This document shows positions 11,107 to 23,000 of a stretch of 64,000 nt of DNA, piece by piece (position 1 is the stretch's first letter; every line of letters starts with the position of its first letter). The translations under genes and the position numbers were made by a program. The stretch spans positions 19,486,667-19,550,666 of the forward strand of contig NC_065538.1 of NCBI RefSeq assembly GCF_932294415.1. Direction: 5' to 3'. The DNA comes from Quercus robur (lineage: Eukaryota > Streptophyta > Magnoliopsida > Fagales > Fagaceae). The notes below the pieces were generated by a model, which had not been told where the DNA came from, made no database searches, and saw nothing but the letters and a program-made list of their open reading frames with translations.

Positions 11107-12668
11107 GTTGCTTGGATAGTGCATATTGTTGCTGCCATCCTTAAGAGTTTCCAAATTTCTGCCTTCAGGTTAGATTGTTATTGCTGATTAGGATTATAGC
11201 TTTTACGAGAGAATTGTATATCTCATTAGGCCCATTTGCTTGTCTATTAGGAGCTTAGAACTTACAAGTTTATATGAAATAGTTATCTCATATATTTATA
11301 GTGCTTGCGTACCATTACAAATTACTAAATTATATGCATATAAAAAAGCACTTAGTAGTTTGCTATTGAAGAAACAAATTACATAGTCTTTTTTCAGTTA
11401 TGTATTTTGGTTGATTGGTTATGATTTAGGTTTTTCGGTTAGGAATGGTTTTGTTTAATTAGTTTAAATAGATGGATTAGATTTAGTTTTGATTAAGGGA
11501 TTTTGGTTAGAAGTTTTGTTTACGTTAGCTGGCTTGGCATAAATTGGTTTTAGGTATCTAGAAATTTCCATATAAGGAAGTAATCTCCCAGCCTTTATCG
11601 GACTATTCCACTCCCAATTAATAGGACACCTCAGAATTCCCATGGACTGATAGCATAGAGAATGGAACATTGGATGTTTCTATATTAAAACTCAAAATAA
11701 AATTTCAAATTAATAGAAGAGCAATTCATTGTAAAAGTTACCAAATGACAATTTCCTTTTTTTATAAAATTAGAAAAATACCCTTAACACTAGGAAAAAA
11801 AAAAAAAAAAAAAAAACCACACCACCTTCCTACCTTCCCTGTCCCACTTCTCCTCACTGCACCACTGCCACCCCCTCCCACACCCCCCCCCCCACCCCAA
11901 AAAAAAATAAAAATAAAAAATACAGAAGCTCCTCCCACCACCGCATACTAACTTTTTGTTGGTTTTAACATAGAAATTTTGTGCAACCTTAGATTTTGTG
12001 CAAACAAATAGTAGAAAAAAAAATTTCAGATCTGAAAAAAAAAATAAATAAATAAAACTAATAATAATGATAAAAAAAATAAAACAATTTATTTTCCTTG
12101 AAAATATTGTGTAAAAAACATTTTTGCCAGGAAAATGCTTTACATAGTAAGAAACGGAACTAGTAATGCAGTTGCTGTCAGTGGAGCCACTCAAGTTTAT
12201 TATTAGTTCCAATGTGTAAGACTACTTTCACCAGGCCATCATTTTTTTATATATATTTTAACAAATTTTTCTTATTGGTATCATTTTTTTTATATATTTT
12301 TTTTAACAAATTACAATTTGTAAATTCATTACCCCACCATATTTGAGCATTGGGTAAATAACATAATCCATCTTAATCTGTCTCATACTGATGAGTGTAT
12401 CAACATGCATGTGTGCATACAACAAAATCATCCAAGACAACATCCTTTTCTTCAGCCTCCTGTACTAGGATAATCTACTCCTTGCGCTTGATTCATGATC
12501 ATATAGCTGTCTAAAAATTATACCAAAATCCATACTTATGTATCTTATAATAATTTCTATTATAAATTATCTAGAAAAACGTATAACTAAGTAGGCTCAT
12601 GGATATATATGAAGTAACATAAACAATATTTAGAGAAAAACAAGAAAAGATACAATTGATTACACTAC
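11107..12668. other. MULE interior, no gene recognised
   Basis: AT-rich DNA. It holds an A run at about 11,795-11,816, a C run at about 11,884-11,895 and a minus-strand frame (11,464-11,670) that I cannot match to any family. Part of it may be flanking DNA captured together with the VPS45 exons. Confidence 0.45.
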
Positions 12669-13512
12669 CTCAAATGCTGCCACTTGACCACCATTACAAG
12701 CCAACTCCTGCTCTGTTTCGGAAACTAACATGAGTTTTCTCTCTTCAACTATCTTGCTCATTTCTGTGACCAATGTCACATGCTTTGAAACATTTCCATG
12801 CATTTTTCTGTACTCAGGGTATTTGTCAACAAATTTGGCCATGTCTTCTGCAGAAATTCAAAATGTTGGAATGATGGAATGTTATACCTCAACCCACCAT
12901 GCTAATTTAGTAACATAATATCTCGTAAATCTGAATTTATCAAGCCTCATACAAACCTATTGTGTGGATGCTCTGGTTACTCTTTGAAATCTGCTGAAAT
13001 TCATCTACCAATCACTTGATATTCATCCCAATATCTCCAAAATTCTCATACATGTTAGCTTTGAAAAAGGCATCTTGTTCTGATGACAACACAACCTCCT
13101 GTGAGTGTGAATTGAACAAAGATCATTTTCTTAGCAACGCAAAACATAAAAATAAATATGCGCACTATAACAGGAAATGCAATGTAACCTTTTGATCCTT
13201 TGGAAGTTTGCCAATGTTTCTCAAATCCACCTTGTTGTCTTGAATACCTATCAATTCATGAACCATTGCCTATGGAACATGATGTGATAAATGAGTTCAA
13301 TAAATGATAAAACCATCCATGTTACATCAAAACAACGAGGCATTTCTCATATAAATGGTAAAATCTGTACTGACAACTCCAAATACCTAATAGGTCCACT
13401 GGTTTAGCAAAGGGGTCACAGGATCATCCCTCCTATCAATTACCAGCAACAATGGGGAAACTTCCATTCGCCTGAAATCAAAAGGCCCACTTTCCTGCTG
13501 GTACATCAGCTT
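12669..13512 (-). pseudogene. VPS45: Captured fragment of VPS45 (SM/Sec1-type vesicle fusion regulator), four exons with introns
   Basis: Minus strand, in order: exon at 13,387-13,512 ([20 protein letters not shown]...[13 protein letters not shown]), 13,189-13,269 (AMVHELIGIQDNKVDLRNIG), 12,957-13,098 (SSEQDAFFKANMYENFGDIG) and 12,669-12,847 (MAKFVDKYPEYRKMHGNVSK...ACNGGQ). These are successive segments from the middle of plant VPS45, which binds syntaxins at the trans-Golgi/endosome. Splice sites line up with the protein, so the copy came from genomic DNA, not cDNA. In-frame stops occur at the end of the first listed exon (Gln codon to TAG) and in the third (Arg codon to TGA), so it cannot make protein. 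It is antisense to the PMD gene within its probable leader intron. Confidence 0.88.
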
Positions 13513-13520
13513 CTGATACA

Positions 13521-14107
13521 TCCCAAAAAAGTATTAAAGTCAGATTTCTATGAACCTAAAATAGTAAAATTCAAAGGAGAAACTGCATCCAGTAAAATTA
13601 ACAATGATATGAAATATCATGAATACACATATCATCAATCAGTTTCTAGGGGAAAAAATATACATGTGTGTGTATGAAATTCTGAAAACAGATCTCCTGG
13701 TGTGTCTATAACATCCAGGATTCAAATCCCCCCTCCCCTATTGTAACTATCAAATTATAAAAAATAAATTACACATTAAAAAAAAAAAAAAAAAATCTGA
13801 AAACAGAATGCTTTAAAATTAATATGAAACTCGGTGATACATATATCATGAACAAGTAACATCTACATGCGTGTGCATTATTCAATATAGGGAAAAAAAT
13901 GGGAAGGTTATGAACACCTAAGTGTTCTCATTGGAGTATAGTAATTCTAGTTAGACCTAAGTGATCTCATTGAGATTATAATCAGCAAGTTTATATAGCT
14001 AGTAAAATATTAAATTATCATATTTTTGTTTTATTTAGCTCAGAAAAAACTTTTGCTATCTATGTTTACTTGCAATGTCAATATTACGTGCTAATTGCTT
14101 ATCATTC
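13521..14107. other. MULE interior between VPS45 fragment and PMD gene
   Basis: AT-rich, with an A run at about 13,777-13,795 and two loosely similar AAGTG-TCTCATT-GA blocks near 13,920 and 13,960. No coding potential is seen. It probably forms the end of the leader intron that closes at 14,115. Confidence 0.45.
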
Positions 14108-14116
14108 TTGTGCAGT

Positions 14117-15964
14117 ATGGATGCTGCAAATGCTGGACGGATTGACCATACACGGCCTGGCCCTATTGACGATTCGGTGTTAAAGTTGCAGTCCACCCAT
14201 CGGTCAGAAGCTATTTGGAATGGACAGGTACAATACAGCAGTAAATATTTATGTAAAATGTACACGTATTTAATTCATACAATATACATGCAGACGTTTG
14301 TCATATGTTAATCCAAGGATTCGTTTTGTGCAGGATCCAGGGGCCCTTACTTGCCGTGGCCGTACTGAAGAGTTCTCAAACCGAGAACCAATGGTAGATG
14401 ATCGAGTTGTTGACATTATTAAGGCATTGGGGTTGGAGGGACTGCTGAGGCAGCCGGGTAGAGAGCTTGACCACGGCCTAATTACAGCCTTAGTGGAGCG
14501 ATGGCAGCCCGAGACTCACACCTTCCACATGCCACATGGTGAGATGACCATTACATTGCAGGATGTGGAGGTGATTCTCGGGCTTCCTATCGATGGTGAC
14601 GCTGTAACAGGGAGCACACAGAAAACTTGGACGGCTGTGTGCGAGGAGTTCCTTGGCTTTCAACCTATAACTCAAGACCAGCATAAGGAACTTCATGGCC
14701 AAAGGATTCTCATCAAACGGCTTTTGGAGCAAGTTGCTAATCCATTGCCGCCTAATGCCGAAGAGGATGAGCTGTATAAGTACGCACGATGCTATATCCT
14801 AGCGCTACTGGGGGACACAATATTCATGGACAAATCTGGCGATAGGGTGCATCTAATGTGGGTGCAGCAGTTGGAAGATCTTCGCAACCCACGAAGGTAC
14901 AGTTGGGGGAGTGCTTGCCTTGCATGGTTGTACCGAGAGCTATGCAGGGCAAGCCATAAGGAAACCAGTCAAATCGGTGGATGCTTACTGTTGGTGCAGT
15001 ATTGGGTATGGGCCAGGTTTCCTTATTTGTGCCCGGCAATTGAGCGTGGCCCACCAGTAGGCGCTTATGGTCCTCCAGCGCGTGGTCCTCTGTACTTGAA
15101 GTAAGTCTCTACTTTATAAGGATTATTTCTTATTGTAGTGATATTATTAATTGCCTAGTTTTTATCTATAACATAATCTTAGTAGTTATATGTGATAACA
15201 TTATAGTTTTAGTCATGACATTATCTTAGTAGGAAAGTTATAAATATTAATCTTTTGTTCTTGACAACACTTGTAGGTGGGCGTGGGTCCCAAACAAGAA
15301 AAACAGGCCTGCCCACATCTTCAGGGATAGGTATCGCCAGCAAATAGCTTCAATGCTGCCAAGCCAGGTATGAAAATGCCTTGTTTAACATGTTAACATG
15401 TTTAGGAACAAGATATATGTTTGGTGAATTTTGAAATATAAACATAGTTGTCTAATATGTTGCGTACTTGTTTTTGGGCTACTGTAGGTGGTGTGGCAGC
15501 CGTACGAAGCCCATTTTGAGGACCTTCCGCCATGGTGCGTTGCAGGGAGGGCTGTGTGGACGGCAACGGTGCCGCTTGTATGTTTCCACCTAGTAGAGAT
15601 ACATACACCGGATCGTGTCGTTCGTCAATTTGGGATGATCCAAGAAATTCCCGAAGATGTTAACACTGACCCCGTGCTTCATGCCATTGATTTGAGGGGG
15701 AAGGTGGGCGTTGATTGGATGCGGAAACATGCCACCCATTTACTAAATTGGGGTAACCGCCTTCAACGGTGTTGTCAAGCAGTGCTTGGTGATATGCCTC
15801 CACAGCATGAGTACTTCGACTGGTTCAAAAGGGTGACTCGGAGGTTCATTGATGTTCCTGGTGCTACATTGACTATACTGGTAACTTCTCCACATCTTGT
15901 ACATTTTACCGTACTCCTTAGCATGAAACAATATTGCATGCATGAAGCAACATTACAAATTTGA
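14117..15964 (+). CDS. Plant mobile domain (PMD) protein carried by the MULE
   Basis: Four exons join in frame: 14,117-14,227, 14,334-15,100, 15,277-15,367 and 15,488-15,964, giving about 481 residues. The start MDAANAGRIDHTRPGP follows an acceptor (TTGTGCAG). Family hallmarks are LEGLLRQPGRELDHGLITAL, ERWQPETHTFHMPHGEMTIT, LQDVEVILGLPIDGDAVTG, WAWVPNKKNRPAHIFRDRYR and VWTATVPLVCFHLVEIHTPD. PMD proteins include MAIN/MAIL1 and the PP7-long type and are known both as host genes acting in silencing and as passengers of transposons; their biochemical activity is unknown. A donor-like GTAACTT at 15,881 could start another intron, so the last 28 residues are doubtful. It is convergent with the transposase gene. 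Confidence 0.85.
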
Positions 15965-17292
15965 TAAAAATCAGTTTTAGAAAATTCGGTAAACATGTTA
16001 CTAATTTATTCAAAAAGAGGGTATAGAAGAGCGGATATGAAGAAATTAGGTTTTATACCATTGGTGCTAAGAATAAGGAAGCATCTGCAACCCGGGAAGT
16101 TATTATCACGTTTGGCTGGTACTTCTCCAAACATTCAACAATAGGAGCAGCTCCTACATATGTACTAGCACCCTTAATACATTAAGACAAAAAGATAGGA
16201 TTCAGATTTACAAAGTAGTAATAAAAAAGAGGGGAATTTCAATAGTGATTAAATAATTCATTAAAAGAAAAGGTTTATTTATGCAAGCATCACATGCTAA
16301 TGAAAAGGTGCCTCAGATTATGTAGCCAGTGTAGTCAAAGGGAAAAAAAAATGAACTTAAGGCACATCCTCGTGAGTTGACAAAAAAGTGCTCACCTGAG
16401 TGAACCAAGGTACTGAACTCTAAATATAAATATTATAAATTGTATGTATCTAATGCTTGTTAGGCATGGTTTGAATTTTTCAAACTTTACAGTAATCTCA
16501 TATATACAATTAAAAAAAAAAAAAAAAAGGAGAGAACCAACTATTAAAGCTAAAAGATTATGATTGAAATCTAAAAAAATATATATATTTCTAAATTGAT
16601 GCATAAAGAAAGAGAGGTGAGAAAGAAGAATGCAAGAGAAAGACACACCCACTAACTTGAATTGAAGTATATAACTATCCTTTTTTGCCAAATTACAAAA
16701 CTGCCTCTCTTTTCCTTTTTTTTCTTTCCTTTTTGCTGAATTTCATTGAGACTCTTGCCTCAAATGCCTTACAGTCTGTTTAAGGTGCTCAGGTGGTTGC
16801 CTACAAGGCAAGAGTCTAGGCGAGTGCCTAGATGGCCTTTGACTACACTGTATGTGGCTAACATGTAACAACAGAAGTTTGAAAAATAAAAAAATTAGGA
16901 GTATACAAGTTTTTTTTTTTTTTTCTTTGAACATCAAATACTAATGAACAGAACATGCAAGACAAGAATCTTACGCCTCCCATTAAATATGATTTCTCGA
17001 GTGAGGATGGTGATCCTGGATACATAATGAAAATAATTGGGTTGTAAGTTGAAAGTCATTGCATCAAAACATAAAGGGAAAGAAACATCTTCATGGTAGA
17101 GCAAACATCTGCATTAATTGGTGCATTAATTAGATGACTCCCTCCCATTTCCTTTTTATTGGTGCATTAATTGCTCTACTTGGCATATGACCAAACCATT
17201 TCACATGACTCCCTCCCATTGCTCTACTTGGCATTAATTGCTCTACAAATTTTTATCAGGACCGTATCTATTTTTGAACTTTGCTCTGTACG
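15965..17292. other. MULE interior, no gene recognised
   Basis: No frame here continues the PMD domain and none resembles a known host protein. Local duplications of GGTGCATTAATT, GACTCCCTCCCATT and GCTCTACTTGGCAT lie at about 17,110-17,245, apparently from repeated slippage. A poly-A/T tract is at 16,910-16,924. Confidence 0.4.
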
Positions 17293-17504
17293 TAGGGTCC
17301 AAGGAAACTAATGAAAAGGCTACGAGGTTCGAAAGTTGGATATCTTGGACTGTTGGACACCAGAAAATCACTATCGATGGACTGAATCTAAGTGTTAAAC
17401 ATTTCTAGGTTTAGACCATCGGTAATGATTTTCTGGAGTCCAACCGTCCAAGATATCCAACTTTTGAACCTCGTCAGCCTTTTCATTAGTTTCCTTGGAC
17501 CCTA
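17293..17504. repeat. 212-bp hairpin (near-perfect inverted repeat)
   Basis: The left arm starts TAGGGTCCAAGGAAACTAAT and the right arm ends ATTAGTTTCCTTGGACCCTA. Arms of roughly 100 bp pair through AAAAGGCT, GTTGGATATCTTGGAC and CCAGAAAATCA, with only a few mismatches and a tiny loop near 17,398. It may be a foldback MITE nested in the MULE or a hairpin-RNA locus. No target duplication is evident. Confidence 0.8.
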
Positions 17505-17583
17505 CCTCTGAGGTCCACGAAAATGGAGGTGTATCATAAGAAGTCGGGTAGGTGTATTCAATCGATAAGTGGACCAAATGGGG

Positions 17584-17706
17584 ACTGTATGCCCGTCAGC
17601 TACTCCAGCTCAGTACATGGTCTTCTTCTTCGGGCTCTATCTGGTTGCTTTGGGGACTGGTGGGATCAAACCTTGTGTTGATCAGTACTGCCTTGATGAT
17701 TTAGGT
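17584..17706 (+). pseudogene. Captured fragment of an NPF (NRT1/PTR) transporter
   Basis: Translation gives [20 protein letters not shown] and then [11 protein letters not shown]. This matches a signature segment of the NPF nitrate/peptide transporter family, where [10 protein letters not shown] ends a membrane helix. After [10 protein letters not shown] a stop follows at once. Only about 40 residues of a protein of roughly 600 are present, so it is a fragment. It starts 80 bp after the hairpin and ends 137 bp before the SirB exon, in the same orientation. Confidence 0.8.
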
Positions 17707-17842
17707 TAGTTTTTAGTGCGTGTAGCGCTGCTGCTTGGTTTTCTTTCCTTTTTGGGTGGACATCATACTATGTTGCTTTTGTCATGGTTTTATTTCTGCG
17801 CAAACGGCTTCTCATTTATTGAAATATCTTTGATATGGGTAG

Positions 17843-18168
17843 GAGCTGGCAGAACCATCGATAAGAGATGCATTTTTTTCTTGCATTCAACAAGGTGCAG
17901 ATCATGTGATTGTAAGCCCATTTTTTCTCTTCCTTGGACGACACTGGCATCAGGTAGCTCGGCTTACTTTCCTCTGGTGCCTTGATTATAGATATACTGT
18001 ACAGAATTGGTGACTAGATTGATTTTTTTTTTTTTTTTAAATAAAAATGCTTTGTGTCACTTTACAGGATATTCTTTCGTTAGCTGCAAAAGAACACCCT
18101 TATGTGTCATATATCGTTACTGCACCTCTTGGTCTGCATGATCTACTTGTGGCAAGGAGCGAGATTGT
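17843..18168 (+). pseudogene. SIRB: Captured fragment of sirohydrochlorin ferrochelatase (SirB), two exons and one intron
   Basis: Exon 17,843-17,953 encodes ELAEPSIRDAFFSCIQQGAD and then HVIVSPFFLFLGRHWHQ. The exon from 18,068 encodes DILSLAAKEHPYVSYIVTAP and then LGLHDLLV. These are adjacent parts of the plastid enzyme that inserts iron into sirohydrochlorin to make siroheme. The intron between them (17,954-18,067) keeps GT and AG, so the source was genomic DNA. The exon edge at 17,843 is preceded by TAG, as at a true acceptor. Homology ends near ARSEIV and a stop. Only about 75 residues remain, including the SPFFLF and HWH region; the rest of the gene is absent. Confidence 0.85.
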
Positions 18169-18431
18169 ATGACAAGGTTTATATTATGAGATTTGTATTA
18201 CTGGAAATGTTTGCTCTGTAGAAATTTGTATTACAAGATTTATATTATGAGATTGTATGCTGGCCATTTACAAAGTTGGACAGTAATGTTCTTGGTGTAT
18301 GTTACTAATAATGTTATATTTAATAATTTCAAAATGCAATACATTTTGTTTTTAATGTACTACATTGTGGTTTTTGATGCTCTGTTTTGCTAGTCTAGAT
18401 AGGTGATTACTGAATACAGCCCTTTGAATCG

Positions 18432-19400
18432 AGTTTCTGGTTTACACCTACAGGAATGCAAAACAAATGAAAAAAAAAAAAAAAAAATTCCCAGTGGAAA
18501 TCGAGTTTTAGAAACTCGATTTCCAGTAAAATATTTACAAAAATGCCACTTCAATTACAGGAATGCAAAAAAATGAAAAAAAAAAAAAAACTTCCCAGTG
18601 GAAATCGAGTTTCTAAAACTCGATTTCCAGTAAAATATTTACAAAACTGCCACTTCAATTACAGGAATGCAAAAAAATGAAAAAAAAAAAAAAAAAAATT
18701 CCCGAGGGAAATCGAGTTTCTAAAACTCGATTTCCAGTAAGATATTTACAAAAATGCCACTTCAATTACAGGAATGCAAAAAAATGAAAAAAAAAAAAAA
18801 AAAACTTCCCAGTGGAAATCGAGTTTTTAAAACTCGATTTCCAGTAAAATATTTACAAAACTGCCACTTCAATTACAGGAATGCAAAAAAATGAAAAAAA
18901 AAAAAAAAAAAATTCCCGAGGGAAATCGAGTTTCTAAAACTCGATTTCCAGTAAGATATTTACAAAAATGCCACTTCAATTACAGGAATGCAAAAAAATG
19001 AAAAAAAAAAAAAAAAAAAACTTCCCGAGGGAAATCGAGTTTCTAAAACTCGATTTCCATTTGGGTGGCATTATCGCAAATAAATGACAGTAAGCAATTT
19101 ACAAAAATGCCACTTCAATGGAAATCGAGTTTTAGAAACTCGATTTCCACTGGGGGATTTTCTGCCAACCCGAGAGCAAAATTTTTTAGGGGGAAGGGTG
19201 AGAGCAAACTTCCCAGTGGAAATCGAGTTTTAGAAACTCGATTTCTGTTGAATGTGGCATTTTCGTAAATTGGTTAGTGTCATTTATTTGCGATAATGCC
19301 ACCCAAATGGAAATCGAGTTTCTAAAACTCGATTTCCACTGGGAAGTAATTTTTTTTTTTTCCCGTTTGTTTTGCAGTCCTGTAGGTGTAAATCAGAATT
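18432..19400. repeat. Array of nine 29-bp palindromes inside a larger inverted repeat
   Basis: Nine palindromes of the form GGAAATCGAG-N9-CTCGATTTCC start at about 18,496, 18,600, 18,707, 18,814, 18,920, 19,030, 19,120, 19,218 and 19,310. The first six recur with a period of 104-110 bp, each unit also holding GGAATGCAAAA, an A run and TGCCACTTCAATTA. The outer edges are inverted copies: GGTTTACACCTACAGGAATG near 18,438 and CCTGTAGGTGTAAATC near 19,380. A second inverted pair (TGGGTGGCATTATCGC and its complement) lies within. The palindrome is the same kind as those in the MULE ends. Confidence 0.9.
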
Positions 19401-20066
19401 ACTTTTGTCCCGTCCCCTACAATAGTAAAAGATATCCAGAACACATCATATGGTCAGCGGTAAAGAAGTAGATACAAGCATAATCACCAGTCAAGGAGAG
19501 AGTACATCAGATGCAAATAATTGGATTCAAACAGTTACTATTCATGGGCATTTTAGTTGCCCTTAGCACACAAAAACAGTCAATACATTATCATCGGTTC
19601 AAACAGTTCAAACAAGGCCGCTGTGGTTGAAGTTGGCAAAGTAGTAGTAGCTACATTGCCAATGCCATATCATTGCATTACAGGCAAAAGCTGCACAACG
19701 CAATTAATGTAACGAGTACAATGGATAACAAATGTTCAATTACCACAATATTTAGCAATAAACAAAATACAAACTAAGTCAATACAACATAGTCTACATA
19801 GTCGTCTAACACTTGTCCATACTAATACAACATACTCTACATAGTCACCTATAACATTTCCATACTGATACAACATAGTCTACATAGAATTTGCTGCACT
19901 TGTCCATACCGAACATAACCACAAGTCCCACGTACAATGCCATTCAAAAATCCAGTCTCCGCTCGCCTGACAACCACGAAGGTACAGTTGTTAGTTTCTG
20001 CAATGTGAAGAACAACAACCAAATGACATTCTGAGCATATTATATAAAAACAGTGACAACACTTGC
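19401..20066. other. Downstream region of the transposase gene
   Basis: No coding region. It holds three loosely repeated blocks of the type CCATACT-ATACAACATA-TCTACATAGTC (about 19,780-19,900). On the minus strand it would supply the 3' UTR of the transposase. Confidence 0.4.
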
Positions 20067-23000
20067 CTAGTTTGCAGCACTACCACTTGTCGAAGCCCCA
20101 TGGGAATTGGGACAGCATCTGCGGTTATGCCCCTCTTGATGACACACTCCACATCGTTGCCTTGGTTGAATCTCCCTCAAGTCCGGATCTTCCCTCCGGC
20201 TTCCCCGTTCTCGTTGTATCCCATCCATTTCATTCCTTAATCTTGACTTCACAGGACGACCTTTGCCCCGCAACAGCTGTGGGTTAGGCACCCATCGTGG
20301 TCCGCGAACATCCCTCCACAATGACTCTGATTTTGGCACCACAAAATGATGTGAATATGTCTGAATGGCGTTGTTCAAACTGTAACATGGGTCAATATAG
20401 CTGGTCGCATCGAGGTGCAGACCTTTAAGAACTTTAATTGCATGTGAACAAGGGATCTTCAAGTTTTGCCACTTCCCACAACCACATGTTTGCTCAATTA
20501 CGTGCACTTCATGACTGTGGTTTCCTCCTCCACCTCTATGATCGTTATACGGGGTAACCACTTGATATACACCAATTTCATGATTAAAATTCCTCAGAGT
20601 GTGTCCTGCAGTTTTCTGCTCATTTTTGTTATAGATCTTCATTGCATAATCACTCCACACCTTACCTTGAGAGAGATCAGAAAGAATTTTTTCATGTCGA
20701 TCGTAGAAATATGCAACAAGTTTGGACCATGTGAACTCAACCATTGCAACAATGGGCAAACCGCGGGCACCTTTAAGTACCCCATTAAAACACTCAGAGA
20801 TATTGGTTGTCATTGCCCCGTAACGTCTTCCACCATCCTGTGACTGGGTCCATTTATCAACATCCTCACTCATTAGATATGTGTAAGGCATATAGCGTAG
20901 GATGTGGCGATCAGTAGGGTCTACACCCCTCAGTAAATTAATCTCGGCCTCCTTAATAGTTTGCATTATGGACGTGAATTTTGCTTCATGAGTTGCATAT
21001 CCAGCTTTCAAGGCCAATGCCTTTAAAGTCGGGTCCTTAAATTTTGTGTTGAAGTTGCTAGCAACATGTCGAAGGCAATATCGATGATATACCTGTTCTC
21101 TTCCGTCCTCACCTATAGGCCACTCTCGAATGGCGCATTTGATACCTTTATGTCGGTCAGAAATAATGCAAATGCCATCCTTAGGTATGACATGCTCTAT
21201 GGAAGTCCTAACACACTCTAAAAACCAACCCCAACTAGGCCCTGACTCCTTGTCTACAACAGCAAAGGCGAGAGGCAAAACCTTTTGGTTAGCATCAGTT
21301 GCCATTGCAATCATCAACACCCCTTTGTATTTACCATACAAATGAGTCCCATCAATACTGATCACTGGCCTGCAATATTTGAATGCAGCAATGCATGGAG
21401 CGAATGCCCAATATACATAGTGAAGTACCGCAATACCTTCGTATGGCCTAGGTATGGTGTGATAGCTGTACTTGGTACCTGAGTCCTGATCCAAGTATGC
21501 CAACAACAATTTCCGCAACCTTTGGTAAGACTCCTCCCAATCCCCAAATATCTTAGCAATTGCCTTTTGTTTTGCGTCCCATACTTTATAGTAAGAAAGC
21601 TCATGATTATACTTAGTACGTATGATCTCCCAGAGCTCATCAATACGAGCAGTGTGATTTTGTCGCAATTTTTCCACAATTTCTGATGCAACAAAATTAG
21701 AATCCATCATTCTACCGTCTCTTTGCAGGCCAAAGGGTATACAAGTGTGTGGACCCACATAAGACGTGACCACCCACAGACCATTAAGTTTATTCTTCTT
21801 GAATGCCCCAACATACCACTTGCAGTTGTCATCAACGCATGCGACGCACAATTTTGTGGTGTTCGACCTCCGGGTTATAAAATTTCTATTATCATTTGCT
21901 GCATATATTGTCAATGCACGTTTCACCGCCGATTTATTTGCAAAAGTCAACCCTTTACAAAAATGCATCCCATCTTGCCAAGTACAAACAAATGGTTCTA
22001 ATAGACGTGAAGGATCAAACATATTTTCCCAAGTATTTGCGTAGAATGAGTCGGCAGGAGGTCTGTAGCCAGTGGTCGTATTTGTATCACGCTGGATGCC
22101 AATATCATCGTCTGCATCATCTTCATCATCGAACTCCATATTTTCCTCTTCAAAATGGGGAACGACTTCATGGTCATCCACATCGTTCTCAAGGTCACCT
22201 CGTTCAATCCTCTCTTCGTACTCATCCACACCATCAATACTTTCACCATCATTCGTAGCATGATCTTCGTCTTCGTCTTCGTCTTCGTCTTCAACATAGT
22301 CTTCGTCTTCAACATAGTCTTCGTCTTCGTCATCCTCCTCTAAATGTGTCTCTTGACAATGGAGGGTTTCACCAGTATTTACAACATGATCTTGAGATGG
22401 GAGCATATAATCTCCCATTGTATACCCTCCCATTGCAGTGCATCCATCATCAAGGGCTGTAAATTGTAAAGACGTAGTTGTTTGTTGCACCATCTCAGTA
22501 TCAACTTCCGCAAGCGGCTCTGAACTTATGTACAACTCAGCAGCATTTACTTGGGGCATTTTCTGGATCCTATTAAACATCATCTTCACATGTTTGTCTT
22601 CTTTAATCGCCATATACCCGTAATTTATCCGTTCATGTAGGACTTCTTGTGGGTAACGATAAATAATCTTGATGTCATACCAAGCAGAGTTCAAATTCAA
22701 TTCGTCCATTATTTTCAACTTCAAATCAATCAACGTCTTCAACTTACGACGTATCATCATGGGGTAGCATTGGATACCCGGCCCTGTAAATGGAAATCCC
22801 TCAATCCCCCCAGGATTGTTAAGAGGTCCACCGTAGTATACATTTATATCAATATTCTTCAGATGTTGTGAACCTATTAAAGAGTCAAGTATAATATGTT
22901 AGCGACATATTTTTTTCTTTCATTTAACCTCAATTACAAAACCTTTTCTATCTACTCAAAGTACAAAAATCACAAATTCTCACCCCACAATTGCATATAC

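Noticed and set aside
16040-16160. Possible last exon of the PMD gene
   Set aside because: None of the three frames resembles the PMD C-terminal region, so I could not support a fifth exon.
17716-17985. Single long frame after the NPF fragment as more NPF sequence
   Set aside because: Apparent likeness to an NPF helix (WFYF) is weak. The second half reads clearly as SirB in another frame with a proper exon border at 17,843, so the first half is best taken as intron.
18496-19338. CRISPR-like appearance of regularly spaced 29-bp repeats
   Set aside because: The spacers are themselves repeats with A runs, the repeats are perfect palindromes matching the MULE ends, and the genome is a plant.
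20466-22343. Several plus-strand and off-frame ORFs inside the transposase
   Set aside because: All overlap the well-supported minus-strand transposase and show no domains.
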